Shown one piece after another: positions 34,785-45,231 of a stretch of 64,000 nucleotides of DNA. The notes under the pieces were generated by a model, which was not told the origin of the DNA, made no database searches, and saw only the letters and a program-made list of their open reading frames with translations. The number at the start of each line of letters is the position of its first letter. Positions within the stretch are counted from its first letter, which is position 1. A program made the position numbers and the translations under genes. The DNA is from Leptobrachium leishanense (lineage: Eukaryota > Chordata > Amphibia > Anura > Megophryidae): the NCBI GenBank assembly GCA_009667805.1, contig CM019072.1:39115519-39179518 (forward strand), read 5' to 3'.

Positions 34785-35368
34785 CTACTGGCTGCCCCTG
34801 CGCCCCACCGCAGACAGCGCCTCCTCGATTCCAGACATCAAGCCAACCAAAAAAATATCCAGACCAATGTCCGTCAAATGGACACCATCACCCCGAATCA
34901 CATTCCGGTTGTCGCCTTCCAATTCCTTGTGCCGGATCGCCACTCCCCCCAAATGCCTGACAAACTTGGAAACCTCCCTGTTTACCCTCCTCCTGGCCCT
35001 GTCAATTGCCCTTGGAGCCGCCATCTCCTCCCAACGAGGACGGGAAATAATATCGGACCATACCAGCGACAAACCCCGAAATCCCGCAAAACAGCGGGCC
35101 AAATCCAGCTTCATGGCCCGAATCAGGTCCACTGAACTAACAATCCCCAAATCATTCCCCCCCGCATGAATCACTAAAATAATCCCCTGGGGACCATCCC
35201 CGCCAACTTCTCACATTCCTTCGACACCCGAGCCCAACGCAAACCCCGGATACCCAACCAGCAAATCTCCACCGCTTCCTTCGAAAAGCCAAGGTTCCTG
35301 CCATGCGGCCGTTGTTCAGCCCGCACGGCCGCCCAATGTATGAAGGAATGCCCCAATATCCAGACCAA
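34785..35368 (-). pseudogene. Ngaro-encoded SGNH/GDSL-type hydrolase, frameshifted
   Basis: Two overlapping minus frames form one esterase-like protein. Frame 35174-35368 has the block I equivalent VWILGHSFIHWAA (nucleophile Ser in GHS). Frame 34785-35174 has block III HAGGNDLG and the C-terminal block V DGVHLTDIG with the catalytic Asp and His. This is the SGNH hydrolase fold known from some Ngaro and other retroelements, where its role in the cycle is unsettled. A single-base shift around 35175-35205 splits it. It follows the recombinase ORF and ends just before B1. Confidence 0.8.
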
Positions 35369-35388
35369 CCGCGGGGGAGTACCTGCAA

Positions 35389-36353
35389 TTACAAAAAATT
35401 AGGACGAACATACGAGCGAAAGCGGTCCGAGCGCCACCGGCCCAACCGCCGAATCATGCCGTCCGATGCACCCTCGCTCGCAGCCACCGTCGCCGCGCCA
35501 ATGCGAAATGAATGAGATGCAAACAATCCCGGGTCGAAACCCAACATGCGCACACATTGCTTAAATACAGCCGAAAACTGATACCGGGTCAGAGGAACCC
35601 CATTCAGGTGAACCAAAAAGGAGTCAGCCAACTCCGGACGAACCGCTAAGTACTCCCGCGTTAGGCTAACTGGGCACCCAGGTCCCCAACCGCCTCCAAC
35701 GTAACCAGTACACCCCTACCCAACTGATCCGTTTTAGATCTGGCAATAAAAAACCGTACCTGCGCGGCAGCCACCGAGACATGGGAAAAAAGCAATGCCG
35801 AATGGGTCCGAGAGTTCGGAGCAACCAACTCTCCCACCCTCAAGGCACCATAAAAAGCAAAGGCAAATGCCACCCGAAATAAACGCGCTTCAAACAGATC
35901 GCGACAGACCCCACTCAGAACCTCCATCACATCCAAAAACATAGCACCAGAAACCGGGCGCCGAACATCCGGCAGCGACGTCCGTCTCCAACCCGCAACA
36001 ATTCTGCGAAGCAGGAAATCCCGCCCCACATCTTCCCACCCCAGAGCCTTGCACAAAAAGGAAAGGGCAGTCAGCACCTTGGCTGCTCCTGAACCCGACC
36101 CCCCTCTCTCCCGGAGGGAATTAAAATAAATCAATGTGGCCCACCTCCGATCCGCCGCCGTAAGCCACCCCCGTTCCTCCCGTGCCACCAACCCCCACCT
36201 CCGCCAGACCTGAGAGTAGGCAGTCCAAGATGCCCCCGACAAAGAGTTCTCCAGCAACATTCTCAGCCCGGCGAAGCGAGGGTCCAGAGCCACAGAGGAA
36301 AAGGTGTCGCAGCCCTCGAGGCCCCCGGAGCCACCTGCCAAAAACGGTCCCAC
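35389..36353 (-). pseudogene. Ngaro tyrosine recombinase, frameshifted
   Basis: Frame 35661-36353 (230 aa) gives the N-terminal core-binding region and the first catalytic Arg in YGALRVGELVA, followed by the IARSKTDQLGRG hairpin with a Lys. Frame 35389-35631 gives SHSFRIGAAT (H-x-x-R box), GRWRSDRF and the nucleophile Tyr in SYV. A 1-bp shift near 35660 separates them. YR enzymes of this class integrate the circular double-stranded cDNA. The start overlaps the RT/RNase H ORF by about 90 bp, as is usual in these elements. Confidence 0.88.
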
Positions 36354-37999
36354 TGGAACCGGGAGAGAGCATCAGCAATTACGTTCCGTACACCCGGCAC
36401 ATGCCGGGCCCGCAACCATACATTCTTTTCCAAACAGCGAAGCACCAGGTGACGCAAAAGCGCCAAGACGGGAGGGGAACTGGACGACGAACGATTCACC
36501 ACTTGCACCACTCCCATGTTGTCCGTCCAGAACACCACCCGCCTATTAGCCAGACGCTCCCCCCACAGCTCCAAGGCCACAATCAACGGAAAGAGTTCTA
36601 AAAAAGTGAGGTTCCTCACTAACTCAGACGCCGCCCAATGCGGGGGCCACGCTTCGGCACACCATGCGCCCTGAAAGTAAACACCAAAGCCATGCGCCCC
36701 AGACGCATCAGCAAAAAGCTCGAGGGAATGATTGTCCTCGTCCACCTCCTGCCAATACGTCAGCCCATTGTATTGAAGCAAGAAGGAGTGCCACACCACC
36801 AGGTCCGCCTTCAAAGCACTAGAGATGCGCACAAAGTGGTGGGGCGCGCGTACCCCGGCAGTAGCCAGGGACAACCTGCGACAAAAAGCCCGGCCCATCG
36901 GCATCACCCGGCACGCAAATGTCAGGTGACCCAAAAGCGATTGAATCTCCGAAAGCCGCATTTTCGCAACCCCTTGCGCCCTCCCCACCAACCGCAACAA
37001 AGTCTGGATTTTTTCGTCCGGCAAACGGAAAAACCCGGAGGACGGTATCGATTTCGATGCCCAAAAAGGCAAGCGATTGAACCGGGCCCTCCGTTTTCCC
37101 CTCAGCCAACGGCACCCCAAACTCTCCGGCCACCTCACGGAAAATCTGCAGCAGCGCGGCGCAGTCGCCCGAATCCGCCGGTCCCACAAACAGGAAATCA
37201 TCCAAATAATGGACCACCGAATTCCGACCAGCGCGCCGACACACCACCCAGTGCAAAAATGAAGAAAATAGCTCAAAATAATAACACGAGATCGAGCAGC
37301 CCATCGGAGGCACCGGTCGTAGTAAAAACCCCCACGAAAAGAACACCCCAGCAGATGGTAACAGTCCGGCCGAATTGGCAGCAAACGGAAAGCTGACTCA
37401 ATATCAGCTTTTGCCAACAAACAACCCGGACCAGCCTCCCGCACGATCTGCACAGCCTCGTCAAAAGAGGAATATCGCACGCGACATCCCTCTTTCCCAA
37501 TCCCGTCATTAACCGACAGACCGGCCGGGTAGGAAAGATGGTGGATCATGCGGAACTTACCCTCCTCCCTCTTGGGCACAATGCCCAGCGGAGACACCCG
37601 AAGATTAGAAAAGGGGAGCTCCGCAAACGGACCCACCATCCGACCCAACCCAACCTCCTTCGCCAACTTATCCGCCACAACATTGTCTCTCTGACGCGCC
37701 GAAACTAAATTCTGCGAAAACTGCGGAAAATCCGACGCCACATGCGGAATCACGAAACCGTCACGAAAACCTACCAACAACACCTCAGCGCATCGTCTAT
37801 TGGGGTACCTGTCTAGCCAAGGAACCATAGCCCGAACCCTCACCGGGGTGATCCCTTCTATCAGGCTTACCCCGACCTGCAGGTCTAAAGGCCGAGCCAT
37901 GTCCTTTTCTAAAGCATCGAAATGCCGGGTGGGGTCCCCCACAGGAGGAACACTCATGCCTGAAACGGCAATTAGCGGCCCAACGGCACTGGGACTCAT
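36263..37999 (-). pseudogene. Ngaro reverse transcriptase-RNase H, two compensating frameshifts
   Basis: The 578-aa frame has the N-terminal linker (TPVRVRAMVPWLDRYPNRR), RT motifs LGIVPKREEGKFRMIHHLSYP and LLAKADIESAFRLLPI, then leaves the true frame near 37310. The YLDD catalytic box and LAEGKTEGP...FLGIEID lie in the +1/-1 frame (36819-37346), and the main frame resumes near 37040 with LPDEKIQTLL. RNase H is visible as ELFADASGAHGFGVYF, FWTDNMGVVQVVN and ADALSR. So two opposite indels flank the catalytic core and kill RT while leaving a deceptively long ORF. It overlaps gag by about 200 bp. Confidence 0.9.
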
Positions 38000-39845
38000 T
38001 GAAGAGCCAGCACCACCCCTTTCCGGTACCCGCTGGCGCTCCTGGGGTTCTGGGCACCGCGGATCCAGGAAAGGGTGACACCACCGGACGGTTCGGCGTC
38101 ATGAGCAGCAACCACAGATTGGTATCCTGCAAATCGAAACGGAGCCCGGGCCGCACCGCCATCTTCTGCCGAAACTGCTGATCATATTTAAACCAGCACA
38201 GCCCACCATAAATCTTGTAAGCCCCCCAAATCAGGTCCAAGTACGAAAATAAAGCTATTCCGCGCTCCGGAAAACGCTCGCACAAAATCGCGCTATATGC
38301 CAGAAAACCTTGAAGCCAATTGCCGAAGGTCTGCGGCAACGGCTTCACTTTCTCTTTGTCCTTTTCCCCCGGTAAAGGATCCATACGCTTTGGCCGATCC
38401 ACCGTCTCCTTATCCGGGGAAATCAAAGTGAGCACGTCCACGTACTCCCCTTTCCAAATTTTTTCCCGCACTTCAGCAGCAACCGTCAAGCCCAGTGGCG
38501 ACAAATCACACGCCCCATAAGAGTGCACCTCCGCACCAACCGCCCCAGGCACTGGAGCCACACCAGCCGGCGCCACCGGACTGCTCAAAACCGCAGGAGC
38601 CAAAACCACCGCCGCAGCAGGCAACGCAGCGCCCCACCCCGTAGGGGCTGGAACAGGAGCCGGGACCAGCGGAATACTCACCACGGGAGCCGTATCAGGA
38701 ACCCCTAACGCGGCCGACGCCACAGCGAGCATCGGCGCTGCGCCCCCAGCCAGCGCAACACCCGCCGGTGATCCAGACGCAGCTGCGTGCAACACCGCCG
38801 GCGCCCCCGCCGGCGCCCCATCCTGCCACTGCCTGAAAGCCGCAACCAAGGTTTCCATGAACCCCGTTGTTAACCCTTCCATCCCTCCTGACGCAGCAGG
38901 GACCGAACGACCCTGCCAACCAGACACCGCCCTACCAAGATCAGACTCACGTGCCACCAGCAGGGATGATCGTCCAGGATCCACTGGAACAACAGGAACC
39001 GGGTCCGGCGATGGGCGCCCAGGAAAACCCCGACCAGCCGACCTCCTTGCATCACTACAAACTCCGGACCTGGTTTCCCAGCCACTCCCGGCAGGAGAGC
39101 GCCGATCCCGGGCCCCCCGAGCCATCGATCGACCTCTGGAACCAGCCGCTCCTTGCGCCGTTCGGTCCACCGCCACCACAAGGGAAGAAGCCGATGCTGC
39201 TGCCGCCAAAATTGCTCCACTCCGTGCAGTTCCGTCGCCAGCATGGGCGCCGCCATCTTGTGGGCGTGCCCGTCCCCTTGAACGTGACGCCACAGCCCTG
39301 CGCCGAGCAGGAGGGGGTTTGGGGGCGGAGTCAGACCTGCGCGTCAGTCTTCTCCTGGCCACCGGAAGCGCAGCCGCTCCAACCGGACTCCTCGAGCGCT
39401 GCAGCCGTCGGCCATCTTGCCCGGGAAGGAGGGGGGTCCTACTCCGCGCGCCTGAAGCCGGGTCTGCACCTCCAGCACCTGTAAGTAAAGTTGGAGACAT
39501 CGCAGCGCTCCCCATGCTCACCCTCCTCTGCAGGCCAGACCGCAGCTCCCTCGGCGGCGTATCCCGGACCATCGATCCTTCAGAGGATTGGGCATCCGCA
39601 TCAGGCCCCTCCACTCCACCATCCAGCTGCTGTGCTCCACGAAGCCTGGGGGGACTAGGACTCAGACGAACCGGAGGTCTGGAAGGCCGCTCTCTCCGCC
39701 ATTGTCGAGGCTCCCCCGCATCCTCAGGAGAACGCTCCCGCGCTGGCACCAACGCATCCTGAAGAAGATCCTGCAGAGTTGCACCACGAGCCGCAGCATG
39801 CTCCCTCAGCTGCTCCAACAAGGCATCCACCGAACTAGAAGCCAT
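37797..39845 (-). CDS. Ngaro ORF1 (Gag-like), intact 682-aa frame
   Basis: A single uninterrupted frame. The N-terminus (MASSSVDALLEQLREHAAARG) is a short amphipathic helix region, followed by about 350 residues of Arg/Ser/Pro-rich and then Ala/Pro/Val-rich low-complexity sequence. A globular region around residues 440-590 follows (ESDLSPLG-like, then FGNWLQGFLAYSAILCERFP and IWGAYKIYGG). A C-terminal zinc-binding region CWLFNESQCRW..C.FRHEC and SSCGGPHPAFRC follows. This is the usual Gag of DIRS/Ngaro elements. High GC (well above the flanks) marks the whole element as a newcomer to this locus. The first ATG after A1 at 39845 is the chosen start. Being open, it is the best-preserved gene of the copy. 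Confidence 0.85.
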   Translation of the reverse strand: MASSSVDALLEQLREHAAARGATLQDLLQDALVPARERSPEDAGEPRQWRRERPSRPPVRLSPSPPRLRGAQQLDGGVEGPDADAQSSEGSMVRDTPPRELRSGLQRRVSMGSAAMSPTLLTGAGGADPASGARSRTPLLPGQDGRRLQRSRSPVGAAALPVARRRLTRRSDSAPKPPPARRRAVASRSRGRARPQDGGAHAGDGTARSGAILAAAASASSLVVAVDRTAQGAAGSRGRSMARGARDRRSPAGSGWETRSGVCSDARRSAGRGFPGRPSPDPVPVVPVDPGRSSLLVARESDLGRAVSGWQGRSVPAASGGMEGLTTGFMETLVAAFRQWQDGAPAGAPAVLHAAASGSPAGVALAGGAAPMLAVASAALGVPDTAPVVSIPLVPAPVPAPTGWGAALPAAAVVLAPAVLSSPVAPAGVAPVPGAVGAEVHSYGACDLSPLGLTVAAEVREKIWKGEYVDVLTLISPDKETVDRPKRMDPLPGEKDKEKVKPLPQTFGNWLQGFLAYSAILCERFPERGIALFSYLDLIWGAYKIYGGLCWFKYDQQFRQKMAVRPGLRFDLQDTNLWLLLMTPNRPVVSPFPGSAVPRTPGAPAGTGKGWCWLFNESQCRWAANCRFRHECSSCGGPHPAFRCFRKGHGSAFRPAGRGKPDRRDHPGEGSGYGSLARQVPQ

Positions 39846-39909
39846 AACAGCAGAAAAAACTCAGCAACAATCTAAACTGATCACCACGTGTTTTTTCTCC
39901 CACAGAATC

Positions 39910-40094
39910 GAATCTTCTTGATGCACCGTTGAAGCTGTCCAGGAACAAGAGACAGAACACACCCACCACCGATGCATATATAGGTAAGTGAAACAATGTT
40001 GCACACACCTAACCAATGGCTCCATATTTCCTTATCTGACCATCCGGCCCAGGCATCAGTCATGTCCCCCTTCCTTAAAGGTGCAGGGGATTCT
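39910..40094 (-). repeat. Ngaro split direct repeat A1
   Basis: 5' terminal repeat of the element on minus, identical or nearly so to A2. It ends 65 bp before the ORF1 start. Confidence 0.95.
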
Positions 40095-40678
40095 ATCCAA
40101 GTTTCTAAAAGTGGGTCTTCTACAGGCCCTATTCCATGTCGAGTGCAAGAAGGGAGATGGTAAGCTAAAAATCTGCATGAGCAGATTTTACTTTCCGTCT
40201 CCTTTTTACCTCAGCTATTGCAGGGATGGCGCTTTATTAGGGCCTGGCTTCCCTAACCACTACTGGTATCTAATCCTGGTGTTCATAAGACTCCATGGAA
40301 CCTAGCGCATCCTGGCCTCAAGCTCTCACTTGTGGGATCATGAAGGAGCCGCCTATGAATTGCAAGGGAGAGTGGGAACAATTTGTTCCTTGTATCCTGA
40401 TGCTCAGCATGAGAAGAAGCGAACCACCATTCAAACCAGTCACTTAACAACAGCTTTCAGGAGTCGATATTTCTTTGAGTAATACTGGCTCCAATACAGA
40501 AGAATGAGCTACCTTGGAATAACTCGTTATTCTAATCCCAGGCGCAAATTTACCACCTCATATACAAAGTATAGTAGAAGTCAAGTCACAATAGGGATGC
40601 CTTATGCTATCTGCACAAGCTCAGCTTGTGACAACACTGGAATAGCCATGTCAGACGTTAAAATAACTTCTGGAAACT
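40095..40678. other. Unique DNA
   Basis: No gene or repeat recognised. Confidence 0.4.
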
Positions 40679-41212
40679 TTGGGCCCTATTCCCTACCATT
40701 GCTAAAATGGGGAGGCTAATGGGGAAAACCTGCTCCTGCAGGTATCCCCGTAGCGTCCTCATTTAACGATAGATACTGGGGCAGGCGATACCCCAGCACC
40801 TTTCCCCAGAACGCAGCCTTACCCTCAGTGATACTCGCGGTAGCCCTACCTCACCACTGCGAGTATCACCTCCTGGAGTCCATAGGACTCCATAGAGAGT
40901 TGTGTTTCCGCCCTGCGCGTTCTTTTGCTCTCACGAGATCTCACAGAGTGATCGCGAAGGGAGGCTGGGAACTATTTGTCCCAAGTCTCACTCTGCTCCT
41001 GGCAACAAGAAGCGGCGATCGGGCCACTGTTCTCACCCCAGGATGAGAGGCGAGTATCTGATTTATTGGGGGAGGTTTAGGGGGTGCTAAATGATTTCGC
41101 AATAGCGGAACCAGTTAACACCAATTTTTAGGTTTAGCTAAATTTCTGTTTAGCCCATTGCTGCAGTAATTAGCGCTAGTACCTTGTATTTCCTTTCTTA
41201 TCCTAACACTAA
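40679..41212. mobile_element. Non-coding composite repeat related to 20.3-21.2 kb
   Basis: Shares gggccctattcc-type starts, ctcacgagatctcac, ctcactctgctc and gatgagaggcgagtatctgatt words with the 20.3-21.2 kb block. Contains a cctgcaggtatccccg / ggcgataccccagc inverted pair. Ends not fixed. Confidence 0.45.
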
Positions 41213-41389
41213 CAGGTTATTCAGAGAGAGGTGAAAAGCAGAATGACTGAAGATTGGAAAATTCTAGGTCAAAATAGCCAATTTGGAAAGTGAGATAAAT
41301 GGGAGAATTTTCGCATTTGGCTATTTTGACCTAGAATTTTCCATTCTCCAGCCATTCTTCTGTTTTTCACCTCTCTCTGAATAACCCTG
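41213..41389. mobile_element. Palindromic MITE, family B copy 3
   Basis: caggttattcagagagaggtg ... cacctctctctgaataaccctg; 177-bp palindrome as in copies 1 and 2. It abuts the L2 fragment. Confidence 0.85.
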
Positions 41390-41394
41390 ATGGT

Positions 41395-42245
41395 CTTCCT
41401 TTTCTACAGTCTCGGAGGAGGATGTAACAGAACTTCTTATGTCCTCCTACCTGACCACCTGTCCACTTGATCCCATCCCCTCACACCTTATTCGGCATGT
41501 CCTACCAGTTACTGTCCCTGCTTTGACTCATATTTTTAACCTCTCCCTCTCCTCTGGAATATTCTCCTCTGTATTCAAACGTGCTTTGATCACCCCATTC
41601 TAAAACAGCCATCTCTTGATCCTACCTCCCTCTTGAACTACTGTCTCATCTCTCTGCTCCCCTTTGCCTCCAAAATCTTAGAACGTCTGGTCTATAACTA
41701 GCTCACCAGTTTTCTTGCTGTTAACTCTCTACTCGATCCGCACCAGTCTAGCATTCGCTCCCAACAATCTACTGAGACTGCTCTGACCAAGGTGACTAAT
41801 GATTTAGCTACCGCTGAAACCAAAGGTCACTTCTCCCTCCTTATTCTTCTTGACCTTTCAGCTGCATTCAACACTGGTGATCACCCTCTCCTGCTCCTCA
41901 CGCTGCGCCAACTTGGCCTCAGTGACATCACTCTCTCCTGGTCCTCTTCATGTCTCTCTTTTCACTCCTTCAGTGTCTTCTTCACTGGTGTCTCTTCACC
42001 ACAAGTTCCTTTTTCAGTTGGGGTACCTCAAGGCTCTGTTCTGGGTCCCCTACTCATCTCGATCTATACCGCCTCTTTGGACAACCTCATCTCTTCCTAT
42101 GCACTCCAATATCACCTCTATGCTGATGACACCCAAATCTACCTTTCCTCTCTCGATCTCTCTCCTCCAGTGTTGGACCGTGTTACAGCCTGCCTGTCTG
42201 CTGTCTTCAACGAGATGACTTCCCATTCCAAGTCTCATATTCTCG
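41395..42245 (+). pseudogene. L2 reverse transcriptase, palm region
   Basis: Plus-strand RT of the L2 group. CPLDPIPSHL precedes frameshifts and stops near 41600-41780. A frame of 155 aa (41792-42259) then carries motif A ([16 protein letters not shown]), motif B ([12 protein letters not shown]) and motif C ([10 protein letters not shown]). The catalytic Asp pair is intact but DTVDH of the usual motif is NTGDH here. It is cut at both ends: by the family B MITE on the left and unrelated AT-rich DNA on the right. It is the only RT palm of an L2 in the window; other copies are 3' ends. Confidence 0.88.
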
Positions 42246-42476
42246 GAATAGGCGGTTAAACCAATAAAAATTTATTAAAATGTGTCTAAATAATAAAAAA
42301 GGTTCTTCAAAAAAATAACAAGCTCTGTTACAGAATATAAAAAAATGCTTTTTAAAAAATTGGTCAACTTTGTCTAAAAAATACAAACAGGTGTTCTAAA
42401 AGCTAAATAAATAAAAAAGCTTTTTGCTGAAAATGAAAAGAATAAACGGTATATTAAAATAAATGAATAAAGATAT

Positions 42477-43378
42477 TGGGCCACATTACATTCTTAACGC
42501 AAACGTTTGCAACAGCATAAGTAATGTTTATCGAGTAGGGTAAAACCATTTCTGGCAAATTGTACCGGCTGGGTGGAGTAGAGGTAATGTCACCGCTCTG
42601 CGTGGAGAGAGACTGTGGAGTCATGGGTTCAATCCCAGCGAGCAACCTCTCCAGTAAGTGTCCTTGGCAAGACCCCTAACTGTACATTCTCGCCACCCAG
42701 GACATACTTGAAAATGAGAGAAATCTCAATGTATCCTGCCTGGTAAAATCCTTTCTCAAAAAAAAAAATAATAATTCCGAATTACATACTAAGCGCAACA
42801 ACAGTGCGCAATCATCTACTGTGTGTGAACCTGCGCAAGCTTACTGTACTTTGCGCGTCCTATACTTAACATTGTGAGCGCAAATGCGAATGTGCGCCGG
42901 TACGAGGATGGTATTACAATCTATTTCGCGGTAATTACCGCATATCCTTATCGCGCATAATTTTAGCAACTCCTAAAAGCTGGTGCTAATGGAAAATCTG
43001 AACAACCTGGCTAACCCCAAATATCCAAGCCCATAAAAAGAAATGCACCAAAGCACCAAAGCCCATTCAAATCATTCCAAACCAATACAATGGATGAAGT
43101 TGTGTGTGCATGTATTATTGCTGCAGCATATACAGTATGCTCAGATTGAGAGTGGCAGATGCAATTTCTTAAAGTGAGATAGGTGTGGTTCTTAATTCTG
43201 AGACGGTACTGCATGTGCATTTGGGCATGTCCTGTTTGCGCGCGCTATTGATCGGCGGAAGAAAACACGCGAAGATTGTAATTCCAACGGTGATTTTCCA
43301 CGCGGAAAACTTTAACGCTTAGCGCAAAGATTTTCACTTTACGCGAGGATTTTAGCGTTAAGAATGTAATGTGGCCCA
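42477..43378. mobile_element. DNA transposon/MITE with 24-bp perfect TIRs, SINE inside
   Basis: Perfect 24-bp inverted repeats starting tgggccacattacattctta (42477-42500 and 43355-43378). The interior is enriched in gcgcaa/ttgcgc words and contains a SINE (42567-42775). No clear TSD and no transposase, so superfamily is open. Confidence 0.8.
42567..42775 (+). mobile_element. tRNA-derived SINE, copy 3
   Basis: The best-preserved head in the window: ggctgggtggagtagaggtaatgtc (A-box side) and gggttcaatcccagc (B box matches GGTTCAANCC). The tail ccaggacatacttgaaaatg ... cctgcctggtaaaatcc ends in an A-rich tract. Confidence 0.85.
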
Positions 43379-43777
43379 TAATGTTTTTACATTGAATCCT
43401 ATGGGTTCGCCTGTTTAAACCTCCTGAATTGAAACACTGAAAATAAGGGCATGTGGCTGGAATTTTGGTGCAGTTCGGCGGTCTGTGAATAGAAAACACG
43501 GTAGTCTTCTATAGGATAATTTCGGTGCCGCCAAATGCGGTGAAATGCAGCGAATTGCACTGTAGTTTGTTGTCAATTCACCATCTTAGTAAATAGATGA
43601 ACTGCCCCAAAATTGCAAATTCGGTGCTATTCGGAGGTTAGGGAGTAACCCCTTTATTTTTTTTTGGAGGATATTTTCTTTTCATGCCTAGAGTCTGAGT
43701 GTTTCTCTGATTCAATGGAGAAATGCTTTGTTGCCATCTTGCCATGTAAGGTGGACTAAGGGGAGAATTACAGTTAA

Positions 43778-43867
43778 GGCTAATGTCAGACGAACGCAGT
43801 CAGAGCGCACTCTGCGTGTGTGCAAAATGGACAGACGTACTGACGGAAGATACTGTAGACACCACAC
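43778..43867. mobile_element. Family A MITE left end, truncated
   Basis: ggctaatgtcagacgaacgcagtcagagcgc is the family A terminus. It stops where cagtgacgtgcggtgaggtc, a hAT-type terminus, begins at 43869. Confidence 0.6.
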
Positions 43868-43868
43868 C

Positions 43869-44900
43869 AGTGACGTGCGGTGAGGTCAGCGGCTGGTGAG
43901 GCACTGGCTAGTATCAGAGCCAGATATACACAGGTTACGCAGTCGCAATTTACTCATTTGATTATCGTTATATAGGAGAATAGAGTTTCACTATTTATAA
44001 AGTTTGCATCTTTTTTTTACAGCTAAGCGCATGCACTTACAATACTGACTAATAGAGGGCGCTATTACATTTTTTAGGCTAGGGTCAGACGAACGCACTT
44101 TTCGCATCGTCTGTAAAAAAGTGCATCCGAATGCATGGACGTACTTTTTCACCGGGTACGTGATAGCGGTCATACGATGCGCAATTTCGCACGTAATTTC
44201 ATACGGATCCAAACCAGGAAACTTTCGGTGTCTGGACGTTATGTTAGTGGACATGAGCAGCGTCTGATGTCTCCTAATCACGCCCACACGCCGCTATGCG
44301 GACGCAGCGCACTCTGTACGTCAGTACTAGCGTCATGTGTGGGTCTGCGTTGGACGTCATTTGCTGCTACCACGGCTGTCATAAAGTGTGGGTAAATGCA
44401 CGTTCGCACTGCGTTCGTCTGACCCCAGCCTTACTGTAAAAAAAGTTTGCATACAAGAGCATGCACTTACAATACTGACTAATAGAGGGCGCTATTACAC
44501 ACATGCTGATTGCTGAGCTCTGCCTGCCCCCCCCCACGACTGCCGAGGACAGTCACATGACTGTCCTGCGTCAATCAATCCATGGGGAGCTCTGCCTCCC
44601 ATGGGGGGCGTTTTTTTTTTAAAAAAAGAAGTGCTTGAGACCAATGGAGCTTTCCCATTGGCTCAAGCTTTCAATTGCTCTCATTGGTTCTGTAGGCAGA
44701 AAAGAGCGTAGAACCAGCTTGAGCTTCGCAATTAGTGTAGCATTCAGCTCCGCGAATTGCATAGGCTAGGCTGGATCATTGCTGGCCCTGCTGTCTGTGT
44801 AGTGAATCACACACACACACAGCAACTGAAAGTGCAGGAGAAAAAAAAGCGGAGGACAGAGAGAAGAAGCAAGCACAGCGAGGGAGCGTGGAGCAGGCGA
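43869..44900 (+). mobile_element. hAT-like element, left end cagtgacgtgcggtgagg, right end unclear
   Basis: The terminus cagtgacgtgcggtgaggtc is of hAT type. The segment contains a (ca)n run at 44812 and is interrupted by the family A MITE at 44077-44430. I could not find the matching right terminus. Confidence 0.4.
44077..44430. mobile_element. MITE with TTA TSD (PIF/Harbinger-like), family A
   Basis: ggctagggtcagacgaacgca at the left, tgcgttcgtctgaccccagcc at the right, and tta on both flanks (44074-44076, 44431-44433). A 41-bp direct repeat (gcatgcacttacaatactga...) sits on each side: 44029-44069 and 44459-44499. Confidence 0.85.
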
Positions 44901-45231
44901 GTATGAGAACTTTTTTCAATAAATAAAATGTAATTTACAGTTTAAATGTCATTACATTGTAAATGTCATTACAGCACAATGATCACATTAATTTACTGGA
45001 ATGGCAGGGAGCGGTCTCATTGACTAGTATTGTAACTGAATGAGACAACGGTCTGATTTTTAAATAAATACAATAAAAGCCATAAATTACGTATAATTGT
45101 CACCTTATGGGAACGGCACGGTAAGTATAAATAATTTATAGCTTTTATTTTATTCTCCATTTTATACTCTGACCAGAAACCTCCCCGATTCCCTGTGACA
45201 CATGCAGGCTGATCCAGAGGATAAAATGGCT

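Larger units (their letters stand above)
33930..40094 (-). mobile_element. Ngaro-type tyrosine-recombinase retrotransposon
   Basis: A nearly full-length DIRS-order element read on minus: A1 (40094-39910), gag-like ORF, RT/RNase H ORF, tyrosine recombinase, SGNH hydrolase, then B1 (34763-34462), A2 (34462-34278) and B2 (34231-33930). This A1-ORFs-B1A2B2 split direct repeat layout is diagnostic of Ngaro/PAT-type elements, which integrate by YR and leave no TSD; none is seen. The repeat pairs appear almost identical, implying recent insertion, although three of the ORFs carry single-base frameshifts. Confidence 0.93.

Noticed and set aside
38857..39762. Plus-strand frames of 301 and 205 aa opposite Ngaro ORF1
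   Set aside because: Shadow frames of the GC-rich gag; no motifs of their own.
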